From NCBI GenBank assembly GCA_031282735.1, contig JAITDE010000061.1, forward strand, positions 1-56,234: DNA of 56,234 nucleotides. The letters run 5' to 3'. A program made the translations under genes and the position numbers. Position 1 is the first letter of the stretch. The number at the start of each line of letters is the position of its first letter. This DNA is from Oscillospiraceae bacterium. GTDB taxonomy: Bacteria > Bacillota > Clostridia > Oscillospirales > Acutalibacteraceae. The notes beneath the pieces are model-generated. The model made no database searches. It was given only the letters and a program-made list of their open reading frames with translations, and had not been told where the DNA came from. Positions 25,996 to 33,163 of the stretch are shown here, one piece after another.

Positions 25996-27046
25996 CTTTT
26001 TCAATCACCTTTTCAAACCATGTTGCGCAGGTTTCGCGCAGATGCAACGCCGATTGCACACACTCGCGCATGAGCGTGACAATCGATGTGTTGATCGGTA
26101 ACCCAAACCCGTCAATCGCCGGCACAAGCCAGCCATACATGTCAATCATGCCCGCTCGGCTCGCGGTGATCATCGCTTCCTCCTGCATACGCGCATCGTG
26201 CATGATGTCAATATCCTCCAGCAAAAACGCCAGCGCGGCAATCATGCCGTAGCATCCCCAATCGCTCACCGTCGCCGTGATAATGTGATCCGCCGCCGTC
26301 GCCACGGCAATGCCGCCTTTGCAATCACAGCGGCACGCGCCCTCGCCCGCGTAAGGGATGTATTTATATAGTTGCTCCGCAATCGCGCCCATGCCGATTT
26401 CGTTGCCCAAATCGCCGATGGCAATGTTCAAAACGCCCTTGTCCTGCAATTTTGTGAAGAGGATGTCCATTTTGGCTTCGAGTTCCGTCACATTCAAGCC
26501 GGTTGCGTTGTGATAGACACCGGCATGGTTCGCGCCCGGGGCTTCGATACTGATCACCGCGCTCGGATCGCCCTGCGCGATGAGCAAATCGGCTTGTGCC
26601 GCCGCTTCGTCCCGCTCTTTTGTGAACGGCAGAACAGCCAGCGCAATGGGCATTTGCTTCACATCCTCAATGCTGTCGTAGCAATGCAAGCCCACGCAAG
26701 CCGACAACGCGCGGATGGCTTCGACATTATCCTGCGGGCAGACCAAAACAGGTTTCGCGCCGAAAGATTTCACCAGCGAACGTGCCAATAGAACGGCGCT
26801 CACGACACCATCCATTTCGGCTTTTTTGAACGGCAAAAGAACGAATCCGACAAGAATGAACACAATATCGTCCCGCTTCACCACGCGCACAAGCTGCTTT
26901 GCCGCGTGCATGGTGAGCGGTTCGCCCGTTTTTGCGCGGGAAGCCTCATACAAAATCTTGCAAACGCCGTATCCGCGCGGATCAAGATTGCTCAAATCAT
27001 CCAAACTTTGCCCCAAATTGCGTTCAGTCAATTCTTGTTGTGTCAT
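25973..27046 (-). CDS. DUF4392 protein, probable D-glutamate cyclase
   Basis: About 357 residues. The DUF4392 domain is the catalytic part of D-glutamate cyclase, which converts D-glutamate to 5-oxo-D-proline. Seen: AEMDGVVSAVLLARSL, SIEAPGANHAGVYHNATG, the hallmark IAIGDLGNEIGMGAI, and CRCDCKGGIAVATAADH. The ATG at 27046 overlaps the stop of the upstream aminotransferase as ATGA and follows GGAG, so the two are translationally coupled. The last residues are encoded by a 38-bp tandem repeat, which suggests that the repeat replaced or extended the original tail. Family call is good; activity is inferred from family knowledge. Confidence 0.75.
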   Translation of the reverse strand: MTQQELTERNLGQSLDDLSNLDPRGYGVCKILYEASRAKTGEPLTMHAAKQLVRVVKRDDIVFILVGFVLLPFKKAEMDGVVSAVLLARSLVKSFGAKPVLVCPQDNVEAIRALSACVGLHCYDSIEDVKQMPIALAVLPFTKERDEAAAQADLLIAQGDPSAVISIEAPGANHAGVYHNATGLNVTELEAKMDILFTKLQDKGVLNIAIGDLGNEIGMGAIAEQLYKYIPYAGEGACRCDCKGGIAVATAADHIITATVSDWGCYGMIAALAFLLEDIDIMHDARMQEEAMITASRAGMIDMYGWLVPAIDGFGLPINTSIVTLMRECVQSALHLRETCATWFEKVIEKGFFRASR

Positions 27047-27900
27047 GCTTTTGTCTCCTCCAAAAATTCCGCCATCAGGTAGGCGTGAAGCTTGGCAAGA
27101 ATTTCGGGTGCCTTGCCGCCCACGGGTTTGCCGTCCACTTCGTATGCCGCGCAACCGAACGATCCCGCGCTCGAAACCAGCACTTCGTCGGCGGCAAACA
27201 CGTCGTCAAGCGTATAGGGGGTTTCGTCCACAGGGATATTCAGAGCCTTGCAGGCCTTGATGAGATGTGCGCGGGCGATGCCGGGCAAAATCAGATGATC
27301 GGTCGGCGCGGTGATGAATACGCCGTCTTTGATGATATGGCAGTTTGAATGCGCACATTCGGTCACGCGATCCCTGCCCAACTCGCGGCGGTAAAGGATT
27401 GACTCGTCCGCACCCGCCTGCTTCGCTTTCTGGCTGGCAATCACGCTCGGGAGCAGGTTCAACGTTTTGATGTTGCAATGCAAAAAGCGGGTGTCTTCCA
27501 ATGTGATCAGTTTGAGTTTTTTATCCAGCGGCTGCACATCCACGGGGCGAATGACAATCCACAGGTTTGGCTTCACGTCGGATTCAGGAAAAACATGGTT
27601 GCGGATGCCCGTGCCGCGCGTTATTTGCCAATAAACAAAATTTTCGCCCGTGTCCATCTTTGCGAGCATCTCGTTCAAAATGGCTTTGAGTTCCTCTTTG
27701 CTCTGCGGCACGCAAATGCCCAAAAGCCCCGCGCTGTTATAAAATCTGTCGATATGCTCCTGCAAGGTAAAAATCTTGTAGTTGCGGCTGTATGTCGCGT
27801 CGTATACGCCGTCGCCAAAATAGCAGACACGGTCGTTCATCGGCACACGCATTTCATCAAGCGGACCAAATTCCCCATTGTAATAACCCAACAATTTCAT
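27043..27900 (-). CDS. D-amino-acid aminotransferase-like, class IV
   Basis: 285 residues, a fold-type IV PLP enzyme like D-alanine transaminase, which interconverts D-alanine and D-glutamate. Seen: the N-terminal YYNGEFGPLDEMRVPMNDR, FGDGVYD, the Schiff-base lysine in HCNIKTLNLLPSVIASQKA and the glutamate in the R-V-T-E-C-A-H-S-N-C loop that normally contacts the PLP pyridine nitrogen. A branched-chain aminotransferase is the other option, but the CNIKTLNLL context favours D-amino acids. The ATG at 27900 follows GAGGTG. Its pairing with DUF4392 supports a D-glutamate link. Confidence 0.82.
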   Translation of the reverse strand: MKLLGYYNGEFGPLDEMRVPMNDRVCYFGDGVYDATYSRNYKIFTLQEHIDRFYNSAGLLGICVPQSKEELKAILNEMLAKMDTGENFVYWQITRGTGIRNHVFPESDVKPNLWIVIRPVDVQPLDKKLKLITLEDTRFLHCNIKTLNLLPSVIASQKAKQAGADESILYRRELGRDRVTECAHSNCHIIKDGVFITAPTDHLILPGIARAHLIKACKALNIPVDETPYTLDDVFAADEVLVSSAGSFGCAAYEVDGKPVGGKAPEILAKLHAYLMAEFLEETKA

Positions 27901-27935
27901 TTTCACACACCTCAAAATCAAAAATTTCGTCTTTT

Positions 27936-27964
27936 ATCATACTACAAACAAAAAAAAAAGTAAA
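27936..27964 (-). promoter_or_regulatory. Promoter of the D-amino-acid gene pair
   Basis: On the minus strand TTTACT (27959-27964) and TATGAT (27936-27941) are 17 bases apart, with a T-rich spacer, about 36 bases before the aminotransferase start. Confidence 0.6.
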
Positions 27965-27974
27965 TCCCACTTTG

Positions 27975-28010
27975 AAACAAACATAAAAATTCGTTTTTTA
28001 TTTGTTTTTA
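27975..28010 (-). terminator. AT-rich hairpin after the glycosyltransferase gene
   Basis: AAACAAACATAAAAA and TTTTTTATTTGTTT can pair around a short TTCG loop, with a small bulge. The stem is AT-only and so weak, but it lies between the glycosyltransferase stop and the next promoter and is T-rich on both sides. A terminator is likely but not certain. Confidence 0.35.
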
Positions 28011-28050
28011 TGAGACGAAACAATAATATTTTGTTTTTATTTGCGATTTA

Positions 28051-29028
28051 CTAAAAAAATAATAGCGCCCAAAATCGCATAGCCCACACAAAACCGCTCC
28101 TGAGGAGCAGTAAAGTGATTTTTGAAAACGAGCCGGGGAACATTTGCCGCAATTTCGCGTGCGGCGTTTGCAAAAAAACTCGCCCCGCAAAGCTGCGGCG
28201 CATCCGGCGCATTTTTTGTTTTGCCAAACGCGCGGGCTTTGCCTGCGCCAACCTGCACATCTCGCGAAAATAGGCGTCGGCGACCCCCACGCGCAATTGC
28301 GCTTCGATCTCCGCCTTCGCAAAACCAAAAGCGGCAAACTGCACCAAATCGCTGTTGTATTGCCGTTCAATCATCGCGGCGATGTCGTGCTTGAGCGACC
28401 TTACCGCGCTGTTCGGTGTTTCGCGATAAAGATAGATCGCTTCGGAGCAATCGCAAATCGTTTTTGTGTGCGCAAGATAGCTGAGCACAAACGCGCGGTC
28501 TTCGCCGTGCGTTCTGTCAACGGGAAACCGAACATCGTATTTGCGCACAATATGTGCCGAAAAGGCTTTGCTTGTCACCAAATTGTGCGTGTTCGCGTGC
28601 ATCATTTTGTAGGCGAACGCTTGCGCGGTGATTTCAAGCTCGCACAGCGTTTGCCACAGGATTGCGTCCGGCTGGTGGATGCGATGGACGTTGGCGGTGA
28701 GCAAATCGGCGTTGCCCGCGCTCTTTGCCAGCACGTGCATGAAGTTTTTGTCGTAGGCGTCGTCGCTGTCCAAAAACAACAGCCATTCCCCCTTCGCGCA
28801 AGCGATTCCCGCGTTCCGCGCCGCGCTGACGCCTTGATTCGTTTGGTGCAACACATGAATTTTTTCGCCGGCGAAACTGTCGCAAATTTGCGGGGAATCG
28901 TCGGTCGAACCGTCGTCCACCAAAATCAGTTCCCAATCCTTGAAACTCTGCGCCTGCACGGACGCAATCGCCTCGCGGACATACGCCGCCGTGTTATAGA
29001 CAGGAACAATCACCGAAAACATCGGCAT
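28051..29028 (-). CDS. Family 2 glycosyltransferase
   Basis: About 325 residues, GT-A fold. It should transfer a sugar from a nucleotide-sugar donor to a surface glycan. Seen: FSVIVPVYNTAAYVREAIAS at the N-terminus, ILVDDGSTDDSP, VSAARNAGIACAKGEW and FLDSDDAYD with the metal-binding DxD. The C-terminal part is basic and hydrophobic at the end (FVWAMRFWALLFF), possibly a membrane contact. The ATG at 29028 lies about ten bases after GAAAGG and overlaps the upstream gene by 35 bases. Donor and acceptor are unknown. Confidence 0.85.
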   Translation of the reverse strand: MPMFSVIVPVYNTAAYVREAIASVQAQSFKDWELILVDDGSTDDSPQICDSFAGEKIHVLHQTNQGVSAARNAGIACAKGEWLLFLDSDDAYDKNFMHVLAKSAGNADLLTANVHRIHQPDAILWQTLCELEITAQAFAYKMMHANTHNLVTSKAFSAHIVRKYDVRFPVDRTHGEDRAFVLSYLAHTKTICDCSEAIYLYRETPNSAVRSLKHDIAAMIERQYNSDLVQFAAFGFAKAEIEAQLRVGVADAYFREMCRLAQAKPARLAKQKMRRMRRSFAGRVFLQTPHAKLRQMFPGSFSKITLLLLRSGFVWAMRFWALLFF

Positions 29029-29482
29029 CCAGTTCAATCCTTTCTATGATCGGTATTTGCTTCGGCATCGTGCGCGCGCAAACGGCCGCCAGATAACCCT
29101 CGGGCATTGCGGGCATAAAGATTTCACCCGCAACGCCCGCTTTTTTTTGCGCCTCAAACCGCACCCAAAGCGTAATCGCGCTCCGCGCACGGTCTTCAGG
29201 CGTTTTTGTAAGCTTTTCTTTGATCCGCGCCGCGTTGCGCGGTTCGCGATCCAAACGTTCAACATCACAGCCAACAGGCGAAACATCGCTCACCGCAAGC
29301 ATCACCAGACCGTCGCAGTGGCTGATGCTGAACCATAATCCATCCGCAAAATAGGGTTTGCCGTTCGGCGCGGTAAGCACAGTGCGTACCCCGCAAACGC
29401 GGCGCAACAACGCGCGCCCCGCCGCGTGATGTATTCTTTGGGGCAAATCCGCCGGCATTTGTGCGTAATACAGCGCAATCAT
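28994..29482 (-). CDS. Phosphopantetheinyl transferase-like protein, short and atypical
   Basis: 162 residues, shorter than Sfp-type enzymes (about 220). The core pattern is visible: GKPYFADGLWFSISHCDG, then PVGCDVERLD with the Asp/Glu magnesium ligands, then W-V-R-F-E-A-Q-K-K in place of the W-x-x-K-E-A-x-x-K motif; the first Lys is Phe but the Glu and last Lys remain. An active enzyme would attach 4'-phosphopantetheine to a carrier protein. No carrier-protein gene is nearby. The ATG overlaps the rhaD stop as ATGA. It may be active on an unusual target or be degenerate. Confidence 0.6.
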   Translation of the reverse strand: MIALYYAQMPADLPQRIHHAAGRALLRRVCGVRTVLTAPNGKPYFADGLWFSISHCDGLVMLAVSDVSPVGCDVERLDREPRNAARIKEKLTKTPEDRARSAITLWVRFEAQKKAGVAGEIFMPAMPEGYLAAVCARTMPKQIPIIERIELDADVFGDCSCL

Positions 29483-30300
29483 TCCAAAAAATCTTCGTTC
29501 ACAGGCAAATGGAACGCCTTGCCGATGGCGCGCAATCCCTCGTCGGGGATCGTTTGCAACACGGGCATGCCCGAGGATTTTACTTTCAGATAGATCTGCG
29601 CCGCTTTCACGATCGCGTGCATCAAACCGAACGTACCGTCAAAATCTTCGCCCGCGCAAAACAAACCGTGCTGCGCCCAAACCACGGCTTCGTAGTCCTC
29701 CATCACCTTGCTGGTGGCGGCGGCGATTTCCGCGCCGCCGCAAACCATCCACTCCACAACGCCCAGCCCGCGCGGAAAAAGCACGATGCATTCGGTCATC
29801 GCTTTCCACAGCGCACGGGTGTAGTCACGCGCCGTGGGCGGCAAAAGAAAACTCAGCGCAATCACGTCGACGGGGTGGGCGTGATAAATCACACGCGCCG
29901 CGCCGCCGCTTGCCTGAAAGCGCACGGCATGGTTGAGTATGTGCGTCGGGAATTCGCTGGTCGGCTTCCCCGCAGCCGTCAAGCCCCAAATCAAACGCCA
30001 CGCGTCGCCTGATTGGTTGAGTTGACAAATGCCGATGTTCTCTTCCGGCCGCGCCAGAATATTTTGAAAATAGCGGTTCGTGCCCGTCACCAAAAAAGCT
30101 TCGTTCGCAAGGCACGGCGCGGATACGCCAAGCGGAAACCATTCGCCGCCGTACGACAGTTCACCGCCGCAGGCTTGCAATTCCTCTTTGCGCATGCGGT
30201 AACTCATGTTGCCGCCGTTGCGTTCGTGCCAACCCTGTAGCCAGCCGTCGTTTGCACACTTGATAAAGGCCCGCACGGCGGGCGTTTCAACCACACGCAT
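29479..30300 (-). CDS. rhaD: Rhamnulose-1-phosphate aldolase-like class II aldolase
   Basis: 273 residues, close to E. coli RhaD. The enzyme splits L-rhamnulose 1-phosphate to dihydroxyacetone phosphate and L-lactaldehyde. Seen: ANDGWLQGWHERNGGNMSYR, FLVTGTNRYFQNI, WGLTAAGKPTSEFPTH with the catalytic Glu, zinc-binding YHAHPVD and WAQHGLF. This order matches RhaD better than fuculose or ribulose phosphate enzymes. The ATG at 30300 has AGGAG upstream; further in-frame codons overlap tyrS. No rhamnose isomerase or kinase gene is nearby, so the pathway context is missing. It probably shares the tyrS promoter. Confidence 0.82.
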   Translation of the reverse strand: MRVVETPAVRAFIKCANDGWLQGWHERNGGNMSYRMRKEELQACGGELSYGGEWFPLGVSAPCLANEAFLVTGTNRYFQNILARPEENIGICQLNQSGDAWRLIWGLTAAGKPTSEFPTHILNHAVRFQASGGAARVIYHAHPVDVIALSFLLPPTARDYTRALWKAMTECIVLFPRGLGVVEWMVCGGAEIAAATSKVMEDYEAVVWAQHGLFCAGEDFDGTFGLMHAIVKAAQIYLKVKSSGMPVLQTIPDEGLRAIGKAFHLPVNEDFLE

Positions 30301-30310
30301 TGATAAACTC

Positions 30311-31543
30311 CTACTCTGTTGTAATCTGATGAAATCCCTTTTTGCCCTTTTTGAGCAATACGGGGCTTTTTTGCAAATCCTCCCGCGCAAAGGCAAACGC
30401 GACGGAATCAATTTTTTTGTCGTCCGCAAACACGCCGCCTTGGTCGATCAGTCGTCTCGCCTCGCCGCGCGATTTCGCAAGCCCCGTGCGGGTTAGGGCG
30501 GTCAAGATATCAATCGTGCCGCCGTCCGTAAAATCAGACGCGGTCAACGCGGTCGACGGCAGGTTCGCGCACTCCGCGCCGCCCGCGAACAATGATCGCG
30601 CGGCATCCTGCGCCTTTTGGGCGTTTTCCTCGCCGTGGATCAGCTTTGTCGCTTCAAACGCAAGCAGTGCTTTGGCTTCGTTGAGCGCACTGCCCGAAAG
30701 CGATTCGTATTCCGCAATTTGCTCCAGCGGCAAAAACGTGAGCATCTTCATGCAGTTGATCACATTCGCGTCCGCCAAGTTGCGCCAATATTGATAAAAA
30801 TCATAGGGACTCGTGCGGTTTTTGTCGATCCAAACCGCGCCGTTTTCGGTTTTGCCCATCTTTTTGCCCTCGGATGAGAGCAACAGGGACGACGTGCAAA
30901 CATGCACTTCTTTGCCGTCCACTCGGCGGCACAGTTCCGCGCCGCTGAGCATATTGCTCCATTGATCGTCGCCGCCCATTTGCAGTTTGCACCCGAATTG
31001 ACGGTTGAGATGCAAAAAGTCATAGCTCTGCATGATCATATAGTTCAGTTCAAAAAACGTCAGCCCGCGTTCCCAACGCGCCTTGTAGCACTCCGCCGCA
31101 AGCATGCGATTGACCGAAAAATGCACGCCGTATTCGCGCAAAAACCGGATGTAATTCAAATCCGACAGCCAATCGGCATTGTTGACCATCTGCGCCTTGT
31201 CCTCGCTGAAATCCACGATCGCGGACATTTGGGCACGAAAACAGTCGATATTGTGCGCGATCTGTTCCGGCGTGAGCATTTTGCGCATGTCGGTTTTGCC
31301 TGTCGGATCGCCGATCAGCGCGGTCGCGCCGCCAAACAGGCAAATGGGAAAATGCCCCGCCCGCTGCAGGTGCGCCATCACAACACCCTGCACGTAGTGC
31401 CCGATATGCAGGCTGTCGGCGGTTGGATCGAAGCCGATATAAAATTTGATCGGCTCGCTCCCCGTGAGCATTTGCTCCACTTTTTGGAAGTCCGTACTTT
31501 GCTTGAGGAGATTCCGCGCCCGCAGTTCCTCCAGTACATTCAT
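30311..31543 (-). CDS. tyrS: Tyrosyl-tRNA synthetase
   Basis: 410 residues, full length. It charges tRNA-Tyr. Seen: YIGFDPTADSLHIGHY with HIGH at 46-49, GGATALIGDPTGK, the tyrosine pocket FELNYMIMQSYDF and MGGDDQWSNM, the KMSKS-like loop KKMGKTENGAVW, and a C-terminal S4 RNA-binding domain (AKSRGEARRLIDQGGV). The ATG follows GGAGG. Its promoter leaves only about a 35-base leader, so there is no room for the tyrosine T-box often seen before tyrS in this phylum. Confidence 0.97.
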   Translation of the reverse strand: MNVLEELRARNLLKQSTDFQKVEQMLTGSEPIKFYIGFDPTADSLHIGHYVQGVVMAHLQRAGHFPICLFGGATALIGDPTGKTDMRKMLTPEQIAHNIDCFRAQMSAIVDFSEDKAQMVNNADWLSDLNYIRFLREYGVHFSVNRMLAAECYKARWERGLTFFELNYMIMQSYDFLHLNRQFGCKLQMGGDDQWSNMLSGAELCRRVDGKEVHVCTSSLLLSSEGKKMGKTENGAVWIDKNRTSPYDFYQYWRNLADANVINCMKMLTFLPLEQIAEYESLSGSALNEAKALLAFEATKLIHGEENAQKAQDAARSLFAGGAECANLPSTALTASDFTDGGTIDILTALTRTGLAKSRGEARRLIDQGGVFADDKKIDSVAFAFAREDLQKSPVLLKKGKKGFHQITTE

Positions 31544-31582
31544 GGGATAAATCCTCCGTTCCTCATTTCCGTTCCGCATTCC

Positions 31583-31611
31583 AGTATACCATATTCACAT
31601 GTATTTGTAAA
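31583..31611 (-). promoter_or_regulatory. tyrS promoter
   Basis: On the minus strand TTTACA (31606-31611) and TATACT (31583-31588) are exactly 17 bases apart, about 40 bases before the tyrS start. Confidence 0.75.
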
Positions 31612-31641
31612 GGGGGAGAAAAACAATTTACAAATCATCCA

Positions 31642-31670
31642 TTGCATAATCTGAAAAAGTATGGTATAGT
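31642..31670 (+). promoter_or_regulatory. cvpA operon promoter
   Basis: TTGCAT (31642-31647) and TATAGT (31665-31670) are 17 bases apart, 30 bases before the cvpA start. It is divergent from, and 30 bases away from, the tyrS promoter. Confidence 0.75.
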
Positions 31671-31700
31671 GATAGTGTATCTTTTGCATATCTTGAATGA

Positions 31701-32414
31701 ATGGATGCGGTTATGAACGTTTTGCCTTGGATTGTCGATGTCGTACTGGTGCTGTTGTTCCTGTTTTGCGTTTTTCGCGGGATGAAACGCGGTTTGATCA
31801 AAATTCTGCTGTCGCTTGGCGCGTGGCTGGTTGCGCTGGTGATGGCGTCGGTGCTCAGCGAAGCCCTTGCGCAGCCCGTCTATGAAGCGTTCGGCGCGAA
31901 CATTGCGCGCAGCGCCATCGCCGCCCAAATTGACCCGAACGCGGGCGCGGGCGCGGTTGTGGTCCACGCGCAGTCCACGCTCGAAAACATGCCGGATTCC
32001 TTTAAGGATCTCGCGGCGTTCGCCGGCATAGACGTGGATACCTTGCTCGCAAACGTGCAAAGCGCGTCCGCACCAGAAAACGTCGCGCAATACATTGAGA
32101 GCAATCTTGTCGCGCCGATCGCCGTCGTCGCCGTGCGCTGGGCGTTGAGCTTCGCGCTGTTTTTCGTGCTGGTCGTCGCGTTGCGCTTTTTGGCGGGCTG
32201 GCTCGGCAAAATTGCCAAATTGCCGTTGCTCAAACAAGCCGACGGACTGATCGGGGCTGCTTTGGGCGCGGCGCAGGGTGTGCTCGTCGTGCTGGTGATT
32301 GCCCTTTTGTGCCGCGTCGGCACGGAATTCATCGGCGGCGATTTCGGCTTGGCGGTTCAGGAATCCAACATCGTGCAAATTGCGTCCGCGCTTCCATTCC
32401 GCAGCGGATTATAG
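31701..32414 (+). CDS. CvpA-family membrane protein
   Basis: 237 residues with four or so hydrophobic helices, matching the CvpA (colicin V production) family. Seen: an N-terminal helix after MDAVMNVLPWIVDV, the characteristic basic FRGMKRGLIKILLSLGAWLVA, a central soluble loop (about 70-135), then FFVLVVALRFLAGWLGKIAKLP with a KQADGLIGAALGAAQGVLV segment. In other bacteria CvpA supports envelope integrity or export; the mechanism is not known. The ribosome site is weak and an ATG at 31713 is an alternative start. It heads a five-gene plus-strand run. Confidence 0.8.
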   Translation: MDAVMNVLPWIVDVVLVLLFLFCVFRGMKRGLIKILLSLGAWLVALVMASVLSEALAQPVYEAFGANIARSAIAAQIDPNAGAGAVVVHAQSTLENMPDSFKDLAAFAGIDVDTLLANVQSASAPENVAQYIESNLVAPIAVVAVRWALSFALFFVLVVALRFLAGWLGKIAKLPLLKQADGLIGAALGAAQGVLVVLVIALLCRVGTEFIGGDFGLAVQESNIVQIASALPFRSGL

Positions 32415-32472
32415 GCTTTAAATGATTTGAAATGTTGAAATATTTTTGAAATATTGAAAGGCGGTTAAAAAC

Positions 32473-33120
32473 ATGGCGGAAAATAATAAAGATTACAGCA
32501 AAAAATTTTTTACAATCCCGAATATCATCTGCCTCGCGCGCATCGCGATGATTCCGTTCTTCGCTTTGTTCTATTGTCAAGGCGTGCAGTTGGCTTCCAA
32601 AAGCCACATGGTCGCCGCTTTGGTTGTGCTCATCCTGTCGGGGATCAGTGACAACATCGACGGGCGCATTGCGCGCAAATACAACATGGTCTCCGAAGTT
32701 GGCAAATTGCTTGACCCAACCGCCGACAAATTGACGCAAATCACCCTTGCCGTTTTGATGTATCTCACTTTCCAAGGCAGCGGAAACACATGGATGCAAC
32801 ATTTCGGCTGGGTCTTTCTGCTGTTTTTGCTCAAAGAAGCTCTAATGCTCGTGATGGGCTTCACGCTTTTGTTGCTGAAGATCGTCCCGAACCCCGCCGC
32901 GATTTACGGCAAAGTGGCGACGTTCGTTTTCTATGTGACGATGGCGCTCCTCTTTTTGGCGGGACCCGATGTTGGTATTTTGCAACTTTGGAATCTCTCG
33001 CTTTCGCTCCCGCCGCTTTTTGTGAAAATTGCGGTCGTCGTCAATTTGATTTTGACATTCACCGCGCTTTTCAGCTATATCCCCGATACGTTCCGCAAAT
33101 TAACGCGCAGAACCAAATAG
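32473..33120 (+). CDS. CDP-alcohol phosphatidyltransferase, PgsA-like
   Basis: 215 residues, polytopic. The full family motif is present as SDNIDGRIARKYNMVSEVGK followed by LLDPTADK: D-x2-D-G-x2-A-R-x8-G-x3-D-x3-D. Such enzymes join CDP-diacylglycerol to glycerol phosphate, inositol phosphate or another alcohol. The N-terminus FFTIPNIICLARI resembles phosphatidylglycerophosphate synthase, the most likely role; cardiolipin or another head group cannot be excluded. An AAAGGCGG ribosome site precedes the ATG. Its substrate is made by CdsA, encoded at 20521-21399. Confidence 0.82.
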   Translation: MAENNKDYSKKFFTIPNIICLARIAMIPFFALFYCQGVQLASKSHMVAALVVLILSGISDNIDGRIARKYNMVSEVGKLLDPTADKLTQITLAVLMYLTFQGSGNTWMQHFGWVFLLFLLKEALMLVMGFTLLLLKIVPNPAAIYGKVATFVFYVTMALLFLAGPDVGILQLWNLSLSLPPLFVKIAVVVNLILTFTALFSYIPDTFRKLTRRTK

Positions 33121-33163
33121 AGCAATCCCAATCTGTCTTGTTACGAAAGAAGGTGCTTCCCCT

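Noticed and set aside
25744..26073. 109-codon plus-strand open frame over the 38-bp repeats
   Set aside because: It runs through a promoter, a terminator hairpin and tandem repeats; the apparent peptide repeat is a product of the DNA repeat.
28144..29049. 301-codon plus-strand open frame opposite the glycosyltransferase
   Set aside because: The minus strand has clear GT2 motifs; this frame is their mirror.
31544..31700. T-box riboswitch before tyrS
   Set aside because: The promoter lies too close to the gene to leave room for a T-box leader, and no T-box sequence is seen.
31635..32378. 247-codon minus-strand open frame opposite cvpA
   Set aside because: The plus strand has a strong promoter and CvpA-type membrane helices; this frame would cross the divergent promoters and is Arg/Gln-rich.
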